From the NCBI RefSeq assembly GCF_000737705.1, contig NZ_JPRH01000006.1, positions 164,738 through 228,737 on the forward strand: DNA of 64,000 nt. Direction: 5' to 3'. The first letter of the stretch is position 1. Every line of letters begins with the position of its first letter. The notes beneath the pieces are model-generated. The model ran no database searches. It was not told where the DNA came from and saw only the letters and a list, made by a program, of their open reading frames with translations. Below, piece after piece: positions 49,146 through 58,282 of this stretch. The DNA is from Chryseobacterium soli (GTDB lineage Bacteria; Bacteroidota; Bacteroidia; Flavobacteriales; Weeksellaceae). The translations under genes were made by a program, and so were the position numbers.

Positions 49146-49162
49146 TCTAATAATATGAATTA

Positions 49163-49999
49163 TTATTCTAGTTCAATAGGATTATAAGGAAGCGGTTTCG
49201 CTTTTGTTGTGATCACGCTGCCATCTTCATTATAGGCTTTACCATAAAAAAATCCGGGATTATCATGATACGTTTTTTGTACCTGTCTGAATTTTTCACG
49301 GCTTACTTTAAAGATAGTATCTTCATTTCTAAGATAGATCGGCAAAGGCTTACGATCGATTCCTACCGCTACAAAGTGAAAATCATTTTTGGCATCCTCT
49401 ACTTCAAGAATCAGGCCGGGAAGCCCTTCGAAAACATACGGCCCATTATTGATGGCAACTTCCTTTGTAAACCAGGCGGTATACGTTCTTCCTCTATAGC
49501 TCACCACTGCTTTAGCGCAACTATACCCCAGAATTTTCTTTTCGCCCTTTTCTAGTTTCCAGTTAAAAACCGACTGTTTTTCTTCATATTGATACACATC
49601 TCTCAACCTGTCCTGAACAATGAGTTCTTTATCCGCCATTTTCTTAACTATGATTGTGGGATAATTGATATGGATATTCAACATTTCTCCGGCTTCTTTC
49701 GCATTGACCATATCCTGATGACTGAATTTTTCAGTCAGCGTATCTTTTTTAAGCTGATTCACATCGGTAAACTTTGAAAAATTCTTCCCGAACTGAAGAA
49801 CACATAAGGCTTCACGTTTATTTTCAGGATGATCCGGATTATTGGAAAACTGAAGCTGATAGTAGATATTATAAGAACTGAGTTCATAATCCACAACATG
49901 ATAAGGTGAAGGCTTCAATGCAAAGCCAGGTGAATTAATGATCGTTTGTCCATTAAACAATGAAATAATGAGCAATAGTAAGACGCTGTAAATTTTCAT
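49163..49999 (-). CDS. GLPGLI-family secreted protein
   Basis: A 278-residue exported protein with a signal peptide (ending LFNGQ). It contains the family-naming motif as FEGLPGLILEVED near 196-208 and the preceding INNGPYVF pattern, plus LGYSCAKAVVSYRGRTYTAW. GLPGLI proteins are abundant in Flavobacteria and have no established function. Single gene. Confidence 0.88.
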   Translation of the reverse strand: MKIYSVLLLLIISLFNGQTIINSPGFALKPSPYHVVDYELSSYNIYYQLQFSNNPDHPENKREALCVLQFGKNFSKFTDVNQLKKDTLTEKFSHQDMVNAKEAGEMLNIHINYPTIIVKKMADKELIVQDRLRDVYQYEEKQSVFNWKLEKGEKKILGYSCAKAVVSYRGRTYTAWFTKEVAINNGPYVFEGLPGLILEVEDAKNDFHFVAVGIDRKPLPIYLRNEDTIFKVSREKFRQVQKTYHDNPGFFYGKAYNEDGSVITTKAKPLPYNPIELE

Positions 50000-50082
50000 A
50001 ATTAAAATTACAATATAAAAAAAGAACCGGCTACTGCAATAAGCAACCGGTTCCTATGAGTACATTTAATATTTTATCTAAA

Positions 50083-50355
50083 TTAATTGCATTTCACATC
50101 TGAAAAATGATGTGCATCTGCCCAGAAAGCATCTGTTGTTGCATAATCATTCATGTCTAAATAGAAAACAGCTCCGCAAGGTGATACGATAGTAATCCAA
50201 TTGTAAGGCTTCTTCGCTGTTGACTTCTTTTCTACAGAAATAGTTTTTTCAACCGGTGCTTTCTCTTTAGCATTTTCTGTTTTAATTTCTTCTGCGTTTT
50301 TTGCACTTACTAATCCTGCCACACCTAGTGCCGCGATAAATAATAGTTTTTTCAT
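50083..50355 (-). CDS. Small secreted protein of unknown function
   Basis: A 90-residue protein with a signal peptide ending VSA, a Lys/Glu-rich linker (about 19-47), and a short conserved-looking C-terminal domain with two Cys (SPCGAVFYLDMNDY and the final DVKCN), which could form a disulphide. No family recognised. It has its own strong promoter 30 bp upstream of the start codon. Confidence 0.7.
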   Translation of the reverse strand: MKKLLFIAALGVAGLVSAKNAEEIKTENAKEKAPVEKTISVEKKSTAKKPYNWITIVSPCGAVFYLDMNDYATTDAFWADAHHFSDVKCN

Positions 50356-50386
50356 GGTTTTAATTGTTTTGTTTTATTTAACATTC

Positions 50387-50417
50387 CAAAAGTATCAGTA
50401 TTAATGAATATTTACAA
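50387..50417 (-). promoter_or_regulatory. Promoter of the 90-residue secreted protein gene
   Basis: On the minus strand TTG (50415-50417), 20 bp, then TACTTTTG (50387-50394) is a full match to the Bacteroidota consensus, placed about 32 bp before the start codon. Confidence 0.65.
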
Positions 50418-50699
50418 GCATTTAACCTAAAAAATAGTATATATTTTATTATGTTAAATCACATGCTGTGGATATTCACAGGAGCCCTAATTTCTAATTT
50501 GGAATGCAACATTTTGAAAATGAAAATAGAGAAATATGAGTTTCTCTCATCATAATCATTCTTGTTTTAAGCATTTCTATTTTCCCAGAATACTAAAAAC
50601 ACTACTATACATAAATTTTGAGAGCAACCAAATGGTAAACTTTCCGGGATTTTACGGTCGTAATGTTATCTGTTTTTCCTTATTTTTGAAAGAAAATAT
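50418..50699. other. AT-rich intergenic region
   Basis: About 280 bp between divergent genes. Apart from a TATTTTTG (50681-50688) that could be the -7 element of the rightward gene at 50700, I see no gene, repeat or strong hairpin. Confidence 0.4.
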
Positions 50700-51119
50700 A
50701 TGAAAAGGATTTTCAGCTTAGTGATCTTATTAATCAGTGTTTTATCTTTTGCACAGACAAAGGCACCTTTTGTTGGTAAAAGAACTTTTGACATTATTGA
50801 AGGATACAGCGGCACGGGAACACCGCATTACTATCTTGATGTAAAGAAAAATGGCGATGTTCATTTTGGATTTGTTCAGGTGAACCAGGCGAACAGAACT
50901 GAAACAACAGAGGAAATGAATGCGGGGAAATACAATCCTAAGGTAATGAACGTCCGTTTTAAAAAAATGGGTGAAAACTTTTTTGTCAAATTCGACAAGG
51001 ACAACATCTATCTTACTGATGAAAAAGGAAACATCCAAAAATCTGAAGATTGCTGCTCTTCTCAGGAAAGTGCGACCAAAGAAACCTGTACATGCGACAG
51101 CAAACTGTATAAAGAATGA
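50700..51119 (+). CDS. Secreted protein of unknown function
   Basis: A 139-residue protein with a signal peptide (cleavage after SFAQ). The mature part is predicted beta-rich (TPHYYLDVKKNGDVHFGFVQ) and ends in a Cys-rich tail (EDCCSSQES and TCTCDS), suggesting disulphides or metal binding. No family recognised. Its stop overlaps the start of the next gene by 4 bp (ATGA). Confidence 0.65.
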   Translation: MKRIFSLVILLISVLSFAQTKAPFVGKRTFDIIEGYSGTGTPHYYLDVKKNGDVHFGFVQVNQANRTETTEEMNAGKYNPKVMNVRFKKMGENFFVKFDKDNIYLTDEKGNIQKSEDCCSSQESATKETCTCDSKLYKE

Positions 51120-52096
51120 GAACCCTGTCACTCCTCCTCATTCTCCTTTTTTCTGTCTCTTGCGCCAGGAAAGATACCCACCCCTTTACTTTTTATTATT
51201 GGAAAACAAACCTTAGCCTTGATCAGGAAGAAAAGAAAACCCTTGATCTGGCGCCGGTTCCCTATTTATATACACGATTTTTTGATGTTGATAAAACTGG
51301 TGGAAAATTTCAGCCGGTTGCTGTTATTACAAGAAATAAAAGCTTTGAGACCAACAAACAGATTGTTCCTAATGTTTTCATCACGAACAAGAGTTTCCTG
51401 AATATTTCCAAAGAAGAGATTACCTTTCTTGCGGAAAGTGTTAATACACTCATTCAAAAGAAAATTACAGAATACCACCTCAAAGTCAACCGTGAAATAC
51501 AGATTGATTGTGACTGGACAGCCGGTACGCGGGATGATTATTTTACTTTTTTAAAAGAATTAAAGAAAATCTCCGGCAAAGAAGTTACCTGCACACTCCG
51601 CCTCCATCAGGTTAAGGATAAAAACCAGATGGGAATTCCTCCCGTAGGAAAAGTCTATCTGATGTGCTACTCTACTTCATCACCGTTAGAAAATTCGGAT
51701 AAAAACTCAATCCTGGATGTTAATATTTTGAGAAGTTATCTTTCGAAACTGGAAGACTACCCGATAAAAAAAGTCGAAGTCGCTTTACCGATCTATTCCT
51801 GGGGAATCATTACAAACCACCTGGAAAAGCACAAGTTAATTAACGCCTTATCTAAAAAGGATCTGGAAAATCCGAATTTCAAAAAAATATCAGATCATGA
51901 GGTTACAGTAATGAAGGATGGATTTTATTTTGGAAGCTATTTAAATAAAGGTTTCAAGATAAAAGTTGAAGAAATCACAGATGACCAGCTTCAGGAAGTT
52001 GTTGATTTTCTACACAAAAAAATACCGCATTTTAACATTATATATTATCAATTAGATAGTAAATTTGTAAGTAACCGAAATTTTAAAAAGTTTTAA
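51116..52096 (+). CDS. Lipoprotein of unknown function, possible TIM-barrel (DUF3142-like)
   Basis: A 326-residue predicted lipoprotein (lipobox FSVSC near residue 16). The middle has features of a barrel hydrolase-like fold: a strand followed by VNREIQIDCDWTAGTRDDY near 133-150, then alternating strand/helix units (VTCTLRLHQVKD, KVYLMCYSTSS, KKVEVALPIYSWG). This recalls the DUF3142/GH18-like group, but the family is not certain. Translationally coupled to the preceding secreted-protein gene. Confidence 0.6.
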   Translation: MRTLSLLLILLFSVSCARKDTHPFTFYYWKTNLSLDQEEKKTLDLAPVPYLYTRFFDVDKTGGKFQPVAVITRNKSFETNKQIVPNVFITNKSFLNISKEEITFLAESVNTLIQKKITEYHLKVNREIQIDCDWTAGTRDDYFTFLKELKKISGKEVTCTLRLHQVKDKNQMGIPPVGKVYLMCYSTSSPLENSDKNSILDVNILRSYLSKLEDYPIKKVEVALPIYSWGIITNHLEKHKLINALSKKDLENPNFKKISDHEVTVMKDGFYFGSYLNKGFKIKVEEITDDQLQEVVDFLHKKIPHFNIIYYQLDSKFVSNRNFKKF

Positions 52097-52212
52097 CTTA
52101 AATATTCCTCTGATTTGCAGTCCACATTTGTGATGATTTTATATAAATCATCAAGACAATACAAATTTTCTGCAAACAAATTTATCAATCATAAAAAACA
52201 CCATACGCTCAT

Positions 52213-54933
52213 ATGAAAAAGTATATTCTTTCAATTGCCGTCCTATCTCTCTTCTATACGAAGTCTGATGCGTGTGCATGGTCCGATCCGGATTATGAAT
52301 ACTTTAACCTGTTTACACAGAGTATTATAAAAGATAAATCCTATCTTCCTTTTCTGCATAGTTATTCTACGAGATTTTATACAGATTTCAAGCAGTCTCA
52401 AATCCCTGATGAGAATATTGAAGCCTGGAAAAAATTCTTCAATGGTCAGCTTAGTTATTCCGAGACGAATTATCTGGTGAACACCATGAGTCTGAATGAC
52501 CTTAATGAGCTAAAAAAAGGAACTCCCAATAACCAGCTGCTGCAAAAACTGGGAACAGGTTTCTATCAAAAATACCGGGAAGGATTGGATTATTTAATCG
52601 AAGCTAAATATCTCGAGCCTTATATGAGAATCAACTTCGTTGAAAATGAAAATTCATTTTATTACGGCGGCACCGGAAAGGATAAAAATGCGACAAATAT
52701 CGATTATGATAAAACAACAGCAGCCTTAGTTTCATTATACAATGCAACCAAGAATCCTGAAATAAAACAACGCTACGGCTATCAGCTTGTGCGTTTCAAT
52801 CATTATACAAGAAATTATGAAAAGGCTCTTCAGGCATTCAAAACCTATGTAGAACCTATACGGCTAAAGGGTGTTCCTTATTTTATGGCATTGGACCAGC
52901 TTGCCGGCGCCCAGAGAGGTCTGAAAATGAATAGTGATGCCAACTGGAACTTCTTCCAGGTCTTCATGAACAGCGACAGCCGAAAGGAGTCCGCTTTCGT
53001 TTCTATGAAGCTTTCGGATACCGCTTCTTTCAACAACATTTTAAAAAGAGCGGGAACCAGCAATGAAAAAAACATGGCGTATTTTCTTCTGGGTTATGAA
53101 GATTTCAACAATCCGATTCCCATCATGGAAAAAATGTACGACATTAATCCTGATTCTGAGATCCTGAAAGTGATGGCTGTAAGAAGTATCAATGAACTGG
53201 AGAGAAGCTATCTTCCCATCTATTATTACACCAATAACGATACGGATGCTGCTTCTGTAAATAAAGATCCCAGTTTAGGCAAAACAACAGATCAGGATAA
53301 AGCTGCACCGGAAAAAATAAAAGAGGAGAAGGTTTCTTTCTGGCAGAAAATTGTACGGTTTTTCAAAAGGCTTTTCGGTATCAAATCTGATCCAACGGCT
53401 GAAGGAGGTACATCTGATCAAAGTGATGATGAACTGTTGAAAAATCCCAACAGAATTCCTTTCTACAATAACAATAATTACTGGTATGGTGAAAAAACCA
53501 AAGACTATCTTGATGATCTTGAAAAATTCACAGAGAAAACAAAAGCAAAATCTAAAGATGAATACTGGCAGATTGCTGATGCCTATCTGAAGTTTCTGAA
53601 AAAAGATTATAAAGCGAGCACTGAAATTCTGGAGGATATTAAAACCACCAATCCTGAATATCTGGAAGAGATCAAAAGAATGAAAGTGCTGAATGATATT
53701 GTTTCCCAACCGAAAATTGATGCAGCTTATGAAGACCATTTAATGAAGGATTATGCTGAATATTTTGTTGAGAAAAAAGAAGTTAAAAAAGATACAGCGG
53801 AAACTGAGGGCTATGATGATTATTACGGCCCGGTTCCTTCTACCGCTTCTTTCCTGAAAGATGTTCTGGCCAACCGTTATTTTCTGCAGGGAGAAGACGG
53901 AAAATCATTCCTGATGAGTAATAAGCTTTCTGATCTTCAATACAATCCGAATTCAAGTCTGGTAAAGAGTGTGGAAGATTTTTACCGAAAGCCGAACAAA
54001 TCACAGTTTGAACAGCAGATCATTTCTAAAAACATGGATGATGTCGGAAACATCGATGCCTTTTTCAGTGTCATCTACGGAGACCGTGCCATGAGAGCCG
54101 CTGATTTTGAAAAAGCTAAATCTTATTATCAAAAAGCACAAAACTTTGTTGGAATTCCAAGAATCAATTATGACTGGGTTTCCAGCGAGCAGCCTAAAGT
54201 TCCTCATAAATATGGAGATAACGAATACAATGGATTCAGAAATATTCCAAGCTACGTCTTTGGCCATAATGTCTGGGAAAGCTATCAGAGTGATGCTGCA
54301 ACCAGTATGGAGAATGAGGGCTATTCTCTGTTTCCTTTTATTAAACCGAGCATGAATAAGCTTGAGCTGGCAGATGCGTTGATTCAGCTTAAAAAAATAG
54401 GCACCGGAAAGGATGAAAAGTCTGCTAAAGCCAATCAGCTGATCGGAAACTTACTCTATAATACTTCTATTTTAGGATATTACAGACAGGTATTTGTGAT
54501 GGATGTAGATAATAGCAACGGTGGAAAATATGACTTCTGGAATACCAACCAAAAGAATCCATATAAGTATTATTACAAAAACTTTATGGACAGAACCTAC
54601 ATAGAACCGGATAATTTTGATCTTGCCATTTCTTATTATAAAAAAGCATTGGATGCTTCCACCATGAAAGAAGAAAAAGCAAGAATACTCTTCCAGATGG
54701 CAAGTGCTGAACAAGGAAAGTACTATCAATACGAGGCGAAAAATAAACCTACAGAAAATTATTCTGATCCCAAATGGTCTGAAAAAGCGGATGCCTACCA
54801 AAAGCAGCTGGATGATATTAAAAATCAAAAATTCAGAACGTATTTCGCCATGCTAAAATCACAGTATTCAGATACTGAAACGGCCAAAAACCTGATGGGC
54901 AGCTGTTCGTATTTTGGGTATTTTATGAAGTAG
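52213..54933 (+). CDS. Large exported protein of unknown function
   Basis: A 906-residue protein with a signal peptide and an early ACAWSDPDYEYFNLF motif seen in a Bacteroidota-specific family of unknown role. Much of it is alpha-helical, with TPR-like stretches (KAKSYYQKAQNF near 640; DLAISYYKKALDAS near 815). A strongly basic amphipathic segment, FWQKIVRFFKRLFGIK at about 376-391, lies in the middle between low-complexity linkers. It may touch membrane. Single gene ending at a strong terminator. Confidence 0.65.
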   Translation: MKKYILSIAVLSLFYTKSDACAWSDPDYEYFNLFTQSIIKDKSYLPFLHSYSTRFYTDFKQSQIPDENIEAWKKFFNGQLSYSETNYLVNTMSLNDLNELKKGTPNNQLLQKLGTGFYQKYREGLDYLIEAKYLEPYMRINFVENENSFYYGGTGKDKNATNIDYDKTTAALVSLYNATKNPEIKQRYGYQLVRFNHYTRNYEKALQAFKTYVEPIRLKGVPYFMALDQLAGAQRGLKMNSDANWNFFQVFMNSDSRKESAFVSMKLSDTASFNNILKRAGTSNEKNMAYFLLGYEDFNNPIPIMEKMYDINPDSEILKVMAVRSINELERSYLPIYYYTNNDTDAASVNKDPSLGKTTDQDKAAPEKIKEEKVSFWQKIVRFFKRLFGIKSDPTAEGGTSDQSDDELLKNPNRIPFYNNNNYWYGEKTKDYLDDLEKFTEKTKAKSKDEYWQIADAYLKFLKKDYKASTEILEDIKTTNPEYLEEIKRMKVLNDIVSQPKIDAAYEDHLMKDYAEYFVEKKEVKKDTAETEGYDDYYGPVPSTASFLKDVLANRYFLQGEDGKSFLMSNKLSDLQYNPNSSLVKSVEDFYRKPNKSQFEQQIISKNMDDVGNIDAFFSVIYGDRAMRAADFEKAKSYYQKAQNFVGIPRINYDWVSSEQPKVPHKYGDNEYNGFRNIPSYVFGHNVWESYQSDAATSMENEGYSLFPFIKPSMNKLELADALIQLKKIGTGKDEKSAKANQLIGNLLYNTSILGYYRQVFVMDVDNSNGGKYDFWNTNQKNPYKYYYKNFMDRTYIEPDNFDLAISYYKKALDASTMKEEKARILFQMASAEQGKYYQYEAKNKPTENYSDPKWSEKADAYQKQLDDIKNQKFRTYFAMLKSQYSDTETAKNLMGSCSYFGYFMK

Positions 54934-54972
54934 ATTGTCCTATAAAACCGTTCGATAGCGGAGGGTTTAACC

Positions 54973-55005
54973 AAAAAAACAGCTGCTTTAAGCAGCTGTT
55001 TTTTT
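54973..55005 (+). terminator. Terminator between the 906-residue protein gene and the toxin array
   Basis: A near-perfect inverted repeat of about 15 bp (AAAAAACAGCTGCTT and complement around one T), T-rich on both strands. It lies just past the 906-residue gene and overlaps the stop codon of the leftward 124-residue gene; a degraded copy is at 55667-55697. Confidence 0.85.
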
Positions 55006-55378
55006 ATTTTAAATAACCATTTTTTCGGGATTCTTCAAAAAAATTATTTTCTATTATACTGTCTTTTCTAAAAATGTATTCAATAGAATCACCTTTCTTC
55101 TTTGAAACAGAATCTCCTACTTGATATGGAAATTCTAAAATTTTTTGAGTGCCATTAGAATATTTTACATAGAGAAAATTATGTTCTTCTCTATTATTGT
55201 AAATTTCAATTACTCTAGTATATCTTTCAATAGATAGTAATTGTTTTTTTATAGAAGAGTTTGAGGTTACAATTAAATAAACGATCGTAGACAATAAAAT
55301 ACATCCAAAAAAAACTATAAATATTATAATCGTTTTTTTACTAGATTTATCAACTTCTATATTAAAATTATTTTCCAT
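55004..55378 (-). CDS. Single-pass membrane protein, tandem copy 1 (possible immunity protein)
   Basis: A 124-residue protein with one transmembrane helix (about 15-37) after a short charged N-terminus, and a C-terminal domain of about 85 residues predicted outside the cytoplasm. The start (MENNFNIEVDKSSKKTIIIF) and end (SKKKGDSIEYIFRKDSII) are nearly the same as in the second copy, while residues 48-90 differ. It lies at the downstream end of an Rhs toxin array, and duplicated, diverged membrane-anchored proteins in such a place are often immunity proteins. No toxin gene is paired with it here, so function is inference. Confidence 0.6.
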   Translation of the reverse strand: MENNFNIEVDKSSKKTIIIFIVFFGCILLSTIVYLIVTSNSSIKKQLLSIERYTRVIEIYNNREEHNFLYVKYSNGTQKILEFPYQVGDSVSKKKGDSIEYIFRKDSIIENNFFEESRKNGYLK

Positions 55379-55508
55379 ACACTACTGTCTCTGCAATATT
55401 AGACATATAAAACGATAAACAGCACGTCTTCGCTCTCATAAATGCATTCCTGAACCAAGGCAAATTACACAATCAACGATGTGAAAACTATACTATTCAA
55501 TGAGTAGC

Positions 55509-55545
55509 GTTGCTTATTTTTAGAGCTTTAATTAAAATAAGCAAC
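55509..55545. repeat. 12-bp stem hairpin in the duplicated intergenic region
   Basis: GTTGCTTATTTT and its exact complement (55509-55520, 55534-55545) with a 13-nt loop and no T-tract on either side. The counterpart near 56200-56236 has one mismatch. It is not a standard terminator. The rest of the 316-bp gap (55379-55694) is AT-rich with no gene. Confidence 0.6.
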
Positions 55546-55614
55546 CTCTTTGCTATATCTATAATTTATCTTACGTAAAGATATAAAATGAGGTAATTTA
55601 CTAAAGCAATTATT

Positions 55615-55646
55615 AAAAAATGCCACACGAAAGGATTCGTGTGGCA
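55615..55646 (-). terminator. Terminator hairpin in the duplicated unit
   Basis: An 11-bp perfect stem TGCCACACGAA/TTCGTGTGGCA with a 4-nt loop and six T on the minus strand. It lies downstream of the leftward copy-2 gene. Its partner at 56306-56337, after the lipoprotein gene, has lost several pairs. Confidence 0.8.
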
Positions 55647-55650
55647 GCTT

Positions 55651-56340
55651 GGAGAGTTTAATCAAATAAAAACAGGTGCTTGAAGCAGCTGTTTTTATTT
55701 TAAAAGACCATTTTTTCGAGCTTCTTCAAAGTAATTATTCTTTATTATACTATCTTTTCTAAAAATGTATTCTATAGAATCACCTTTCTTCTTTGATATC
55801 GAATCACCAACTTTATATGGATATTCTAAAAATTCATTGACTCCATTGGAAAACCTAACATAACCAAGGTTGTGCTGATTCCTATTGGCATAGATTTCAA
55901 TAACCCTAGTCTGTCTGTCTATACTTAATAATTTTTGCTTTCTCTCAGAACTTGAGTTTATAATTAAGTAAAAAATCGTAAATAACAAAAGACATCCAAA
56001 AAAAACTATAAATATTATAATTGTTTTTTTACTAGACTTATCAACTTCTATATTAAAATTATTTTCCATACACTATTGTCTCTGCAATAACAGACATATA
56101 AAATGATAGACAGCATGTCTTCACTCTCATAAATGCATTCCTGAACCAACCCAAATTACACAATCAATGATGTAAAAACAATACTACTCAATGAGTAGCG
56201 TTGCTTATTTTTAGAGCTTTAATTAAAATAATCAACCTCTTTGCTATATCTATAATTTATCTTACGTAAAGATATAAAATGAGGTAATTTACTAAAGCAA
56301 TTATTAAAAAATGCCACACGAAAGGATTGTGCGGTAGCTT
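55651..56340. repeat. 691-bp tandem duplication, copy 2
   Basis: Second copy of the unit described at 54960-55650, directly adjacent. Intergenic sequences such as the stretch around 56197-56310 match 55506-55620 almost base for base, which points to a recent duplication. Confidence 0.85.
55695..56069 (-). CDS. Single-pass membrane protein, tandem copy 2 (possible immunity protein)
   Basis: A 124-residue paralogue of the neighbouring gene with the same layout: charged N-terminus, one transmembrane helix (about 15-37) and an extracytoplasmic domain. Differences concentrate in residues 38-90 (DRQTRVIEIYANRNQHNLGY, cut for length, against ERYTRVIEIYNNREEHNFLY in copy 1). The 290-bp gap upstream (56070-56359) holds the second copy of the duplicated intergenic sequence and no gene. 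Probably an orphan or paralogous immunity protein; unproven. Confidence 0.6.
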   Translation of the reverse strand: MENNFNIEVDKSSKKTIIIFIVFFGCLLLFTIFYLIINSSSERKQKLLSIDRQTRVIEIYANRNQHNLGYVRFSNGVNEFLEYPYKVGDSISKKKGDSIEYIFRKDSIIKNNYFEEARKNGLLK

Positions 56341-56359
56341 GAGGAGTAGCTTTTGTTGT

Positions 56360-57076
56360 CTAATTCTTGTAAATAAATTCTCTTTGTAATTTATTCGTAG
56401 GGTCAGAACTTATGTAAGTTATTTTTTTGATTCTGTTTTTATCATAAAAATATTCTCTTCGTAGACTCTGATTATTCTCTAATAAAAAGGTTTCCTTTAT
56501 TGGTAAACTATCTTTAATGACCAAATTATAGTCCTTAACTATTTCGCCTTCAGGAATAAATAGCGTAATATAAGAAGGGTTAAAACGGATTTTTTTATTA
56601 AAGTTCTTATAAATTATTGTCTTTTCATTTCCGTTTACAACAGAGTCTTTTTTAAAATCATCATAATTCTTACCCACTGTTAAAATAGTAGCAAGGTCAT
56701 TAACTTCACTACTGACTATTTCAGGGTGTTCAATCTTAATTCCTTTGGTTGATAAATCTTTAGCCTGATACAAATAATTTAGTACAGATTGCGTGTAATC
56801 AACATCTTTTACATTACCCTGAGAAACATAATTAAATTTTCCATTTTGATAATTATAGTTCGATTTAGACTCTATTGTATTTGTTTGTTCATTGTATGAT
56901 ATTACTTCAATAGGCAAGTCTTTTTCATCGTATACATAAGTAAAAAGCCTTTTATCATCTTCTAAAATATCTGTGATCTTATTTTTTTTAATTTCTACAG
57001 ATTGGATAGGTTTATTATCACTCCTTTTTGAACAGGTTGCTAATAAAGTCGCTACTAAAATAATTGCTATTCTCAT
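56360..57076 (-). CDS. Lipoprotein, candidate immunity protein of the adjacent Rhs piece
   Basis: A 238-residue predicted lipoprotein (lipobox LLATC, Cys near 15) of no recognised family. The mature part is beta-rich ([34 protein letters not shown]). Its ATG overlaps the stop of the Rhs C-terminal gene by 4 bp, the standard toxin-immunity arrangement. Lipidation would place it at the periplasmic face, which fits protection against a toxin acting on the cell wall or periplasm. Confidence 0.6.
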   Translation of the reverse strand: MRIAIILVATLLATCSKRSDNKPIQSVEIKKNKITDILEDDKRLFTYVYDEKDLPIEVISYNEQTNTIESKSNYNYQNGKFNYVSQGNVKDVDYTQSVLNYLYQAKDLSTKGIKIEHPEIVSSEVNDLATILTVGKNYDDFKKDSVVNGNEKTIIYKNFNKKIRFNPSYITLFIPEGEIVKDYNLVIKDSLPIKETFLLENNQSLRREYFYDKNRIKKITYISSDPTNKLQREFIYKN

Positions 57077-58140
57077 TTTGTTACTTTCCAGAAAATTGTT
57101 TGATTATATACTGCTGAAGATTGAAGTCTGATTTTACCTTTATTCATACCCGTGGTTGCTGCCTTTACCTGTGGTGCTTGGAAGCCAGAACCTACAGCAC
57201 CTTTCCATTTGGCATAATCTCCATCTGATATATTCCAACCCATCGTATTCATATGCAATTCAAATCGTCCTGTACTTTTTCTATTGTCTGATGCTGGAAA
57301 TAATGCTTGCTCTTTTCCATCCCATTGCTTTGCTCCATTACTATAATCAGCACCTCCTGTTACAGCATTAATTACTGCTCCTACAGCAACCTGCATTTTA
57401 GTGCCATTTCTATCTGTTTTCTCGGTATCTCTAAACGATTCTGCCTGCGCACTACTACCTCCATATGCTTCTCCGTTTTGTTCGTGCACACTGGCAATGG
57501 AATATATTTCTTTTTTTAGTTCTGTTCCCATATCAGATTTATAAGCTGAACTTTCGCCAAAAACAGTAGAAGCTTTTGCCTCTAATTCACTTTGGTTTAT
57601 ATCAAGCTCTTTAGCATTGGCAAAAGAGGCATTTCCTTTCTTATCTTTTGCAATACCATCGGAAACATAAACTTTTCCATCATCTTTTCCATCATTCCCT
57701 AAGTATCTACCAAATTTCGTGTAATAATCACCTTCGGGAGCCATCCCATCTGGGTCTATGAATCTGATTGGGTTATTGAACGCATAATTGTATGGACTAT
57801 GACGACGCATTTGTTCTGCTAATGGGTCAATAACTCCCCATCTCCCAATATCTGGCATATAAAACCTTGCACCATAATCATACATACCCGTCTCTTGTAA
57901 TTCTTTGCCATTGTACTTGTACTGATAAGCATTCTGCGTTGTCATCGTGTAATTATGCAGTAATCCAAAAGGATAATAATTATTGACTTCCAAAATTTCT
58001 CCAGGTCTGGTAAAATCAATACAGTTCGGTATCTCAAAGGGAGGATTAAAAGGCCCATCACATTGCTGAGCATGGTATTGTATTGGTTGTATTACTCCGT
58101 CTTTATTAGTATCTGTATAACTTAGTCTTACATTTCCCAA
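57073..58140 (-). CDS. Orphan Rhs C-terminal cassette with a putative wall-hydrolase-like tip
   Basis: A 355-residue frame. Residues 1-125 are the end of an Rhs core: a [12 protein letters not shown] start, [20 protein letters not shown] near 76-95, [20 protein letters not shown] and [14 protein letters not shown]. The rest is a different tip domain with [11 protein letters not shown] near 188, [19 protein letters not shown] near 251-269 and [10 protein letters not shown]. Spacing and motifs recall SleB-type cell-wall hydrolases, but this is weak. The frame opens on a TTG next to a hairpin, with a TAG 12 codons further up, so it has no usual start and looks like a displaced cassette. Overlaps its candidate immunity gene by 4 bp. 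Confidence 0.7.
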   Translation of the reverse strand: MGNVRLSYTDTNKDGVIQPIQYHAQQCDGPFNPPFEIPNCIDFTRPGEILEVNNYYPFGLLHNYTMTTQNAYQYKYNGKELQETGMYDYGARFYMPDIGRWGVIDPLAEQMRRHSPYNYAFNNPIRFIDPDGMAPEGDYYTKFGRYLGNDGKDDGKVYVSDGIAKDKKGNASFANAKELDINQSELEAKASTVFGESSAYKSDMGTELKKEIYSIASVHEQNGEAYGGSSAQAESFRDTEKTDRNGTKMQVAVGAVINAVTGGADYSNGAKQWDGKEQALFPASDNRKSTGRFELHMNTMGWNISDGDYAKWKGAVGSGFQAPQVKAATTGMNKGKIRLQSSAVYNQTIFWKVTK

Positions 58141-58173
58141 ATGGTCGGTAAAATTATATACATTATTAGAGGT

Positions 58174-58205
58174 AAACTAGAGTGTTGATTTTAACACTCT
58201 AGTTT
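58174..58205. terminator. Hairpin at an Rhs cassette boundary
   Basis: A 13-bp perfect stem AAACTAGAGTGTT/AACACTCTAGTTT with a 6-nt loop. On the minus strand it follows the 168-residue exported protein gene and is directly followed by the displaced Rhs core sequence; T-runs are short on that strand (TTT) and longer on the plus strand (five T). Confidence 0.7.
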
Positions 58206-58282
58206 TTGTAATATTGTATCGATTAGAGTATAAGAAGTATAAAAATTATGTTTCAAATAAAATAGCAACTCCAAGGATTTGA

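Larger units (their letters stand above)
54960..55650. repeat. 691-bp tandem duplication, copy 1
   Basis: This unit holds a terminator hairpin, a 124-residue gene and its AT-rich upstream region. It is repeated next door with a constant 691-bp offset (for example 55621 matches 56312). The non-coding upstream part is more alike between copies than the middle of the gene, so the coding part seems to have diversified faster. Confidence 0.85.

Noticed and set aside
55379..56340. Repeated hairpins as a CRISPR array or an insertion sequence
   Set aside because: There are only two unit copies of 691 bp, no regular spacers, no transposase frame and no terminal inverted repeats; a tandem gene duplication explains it.
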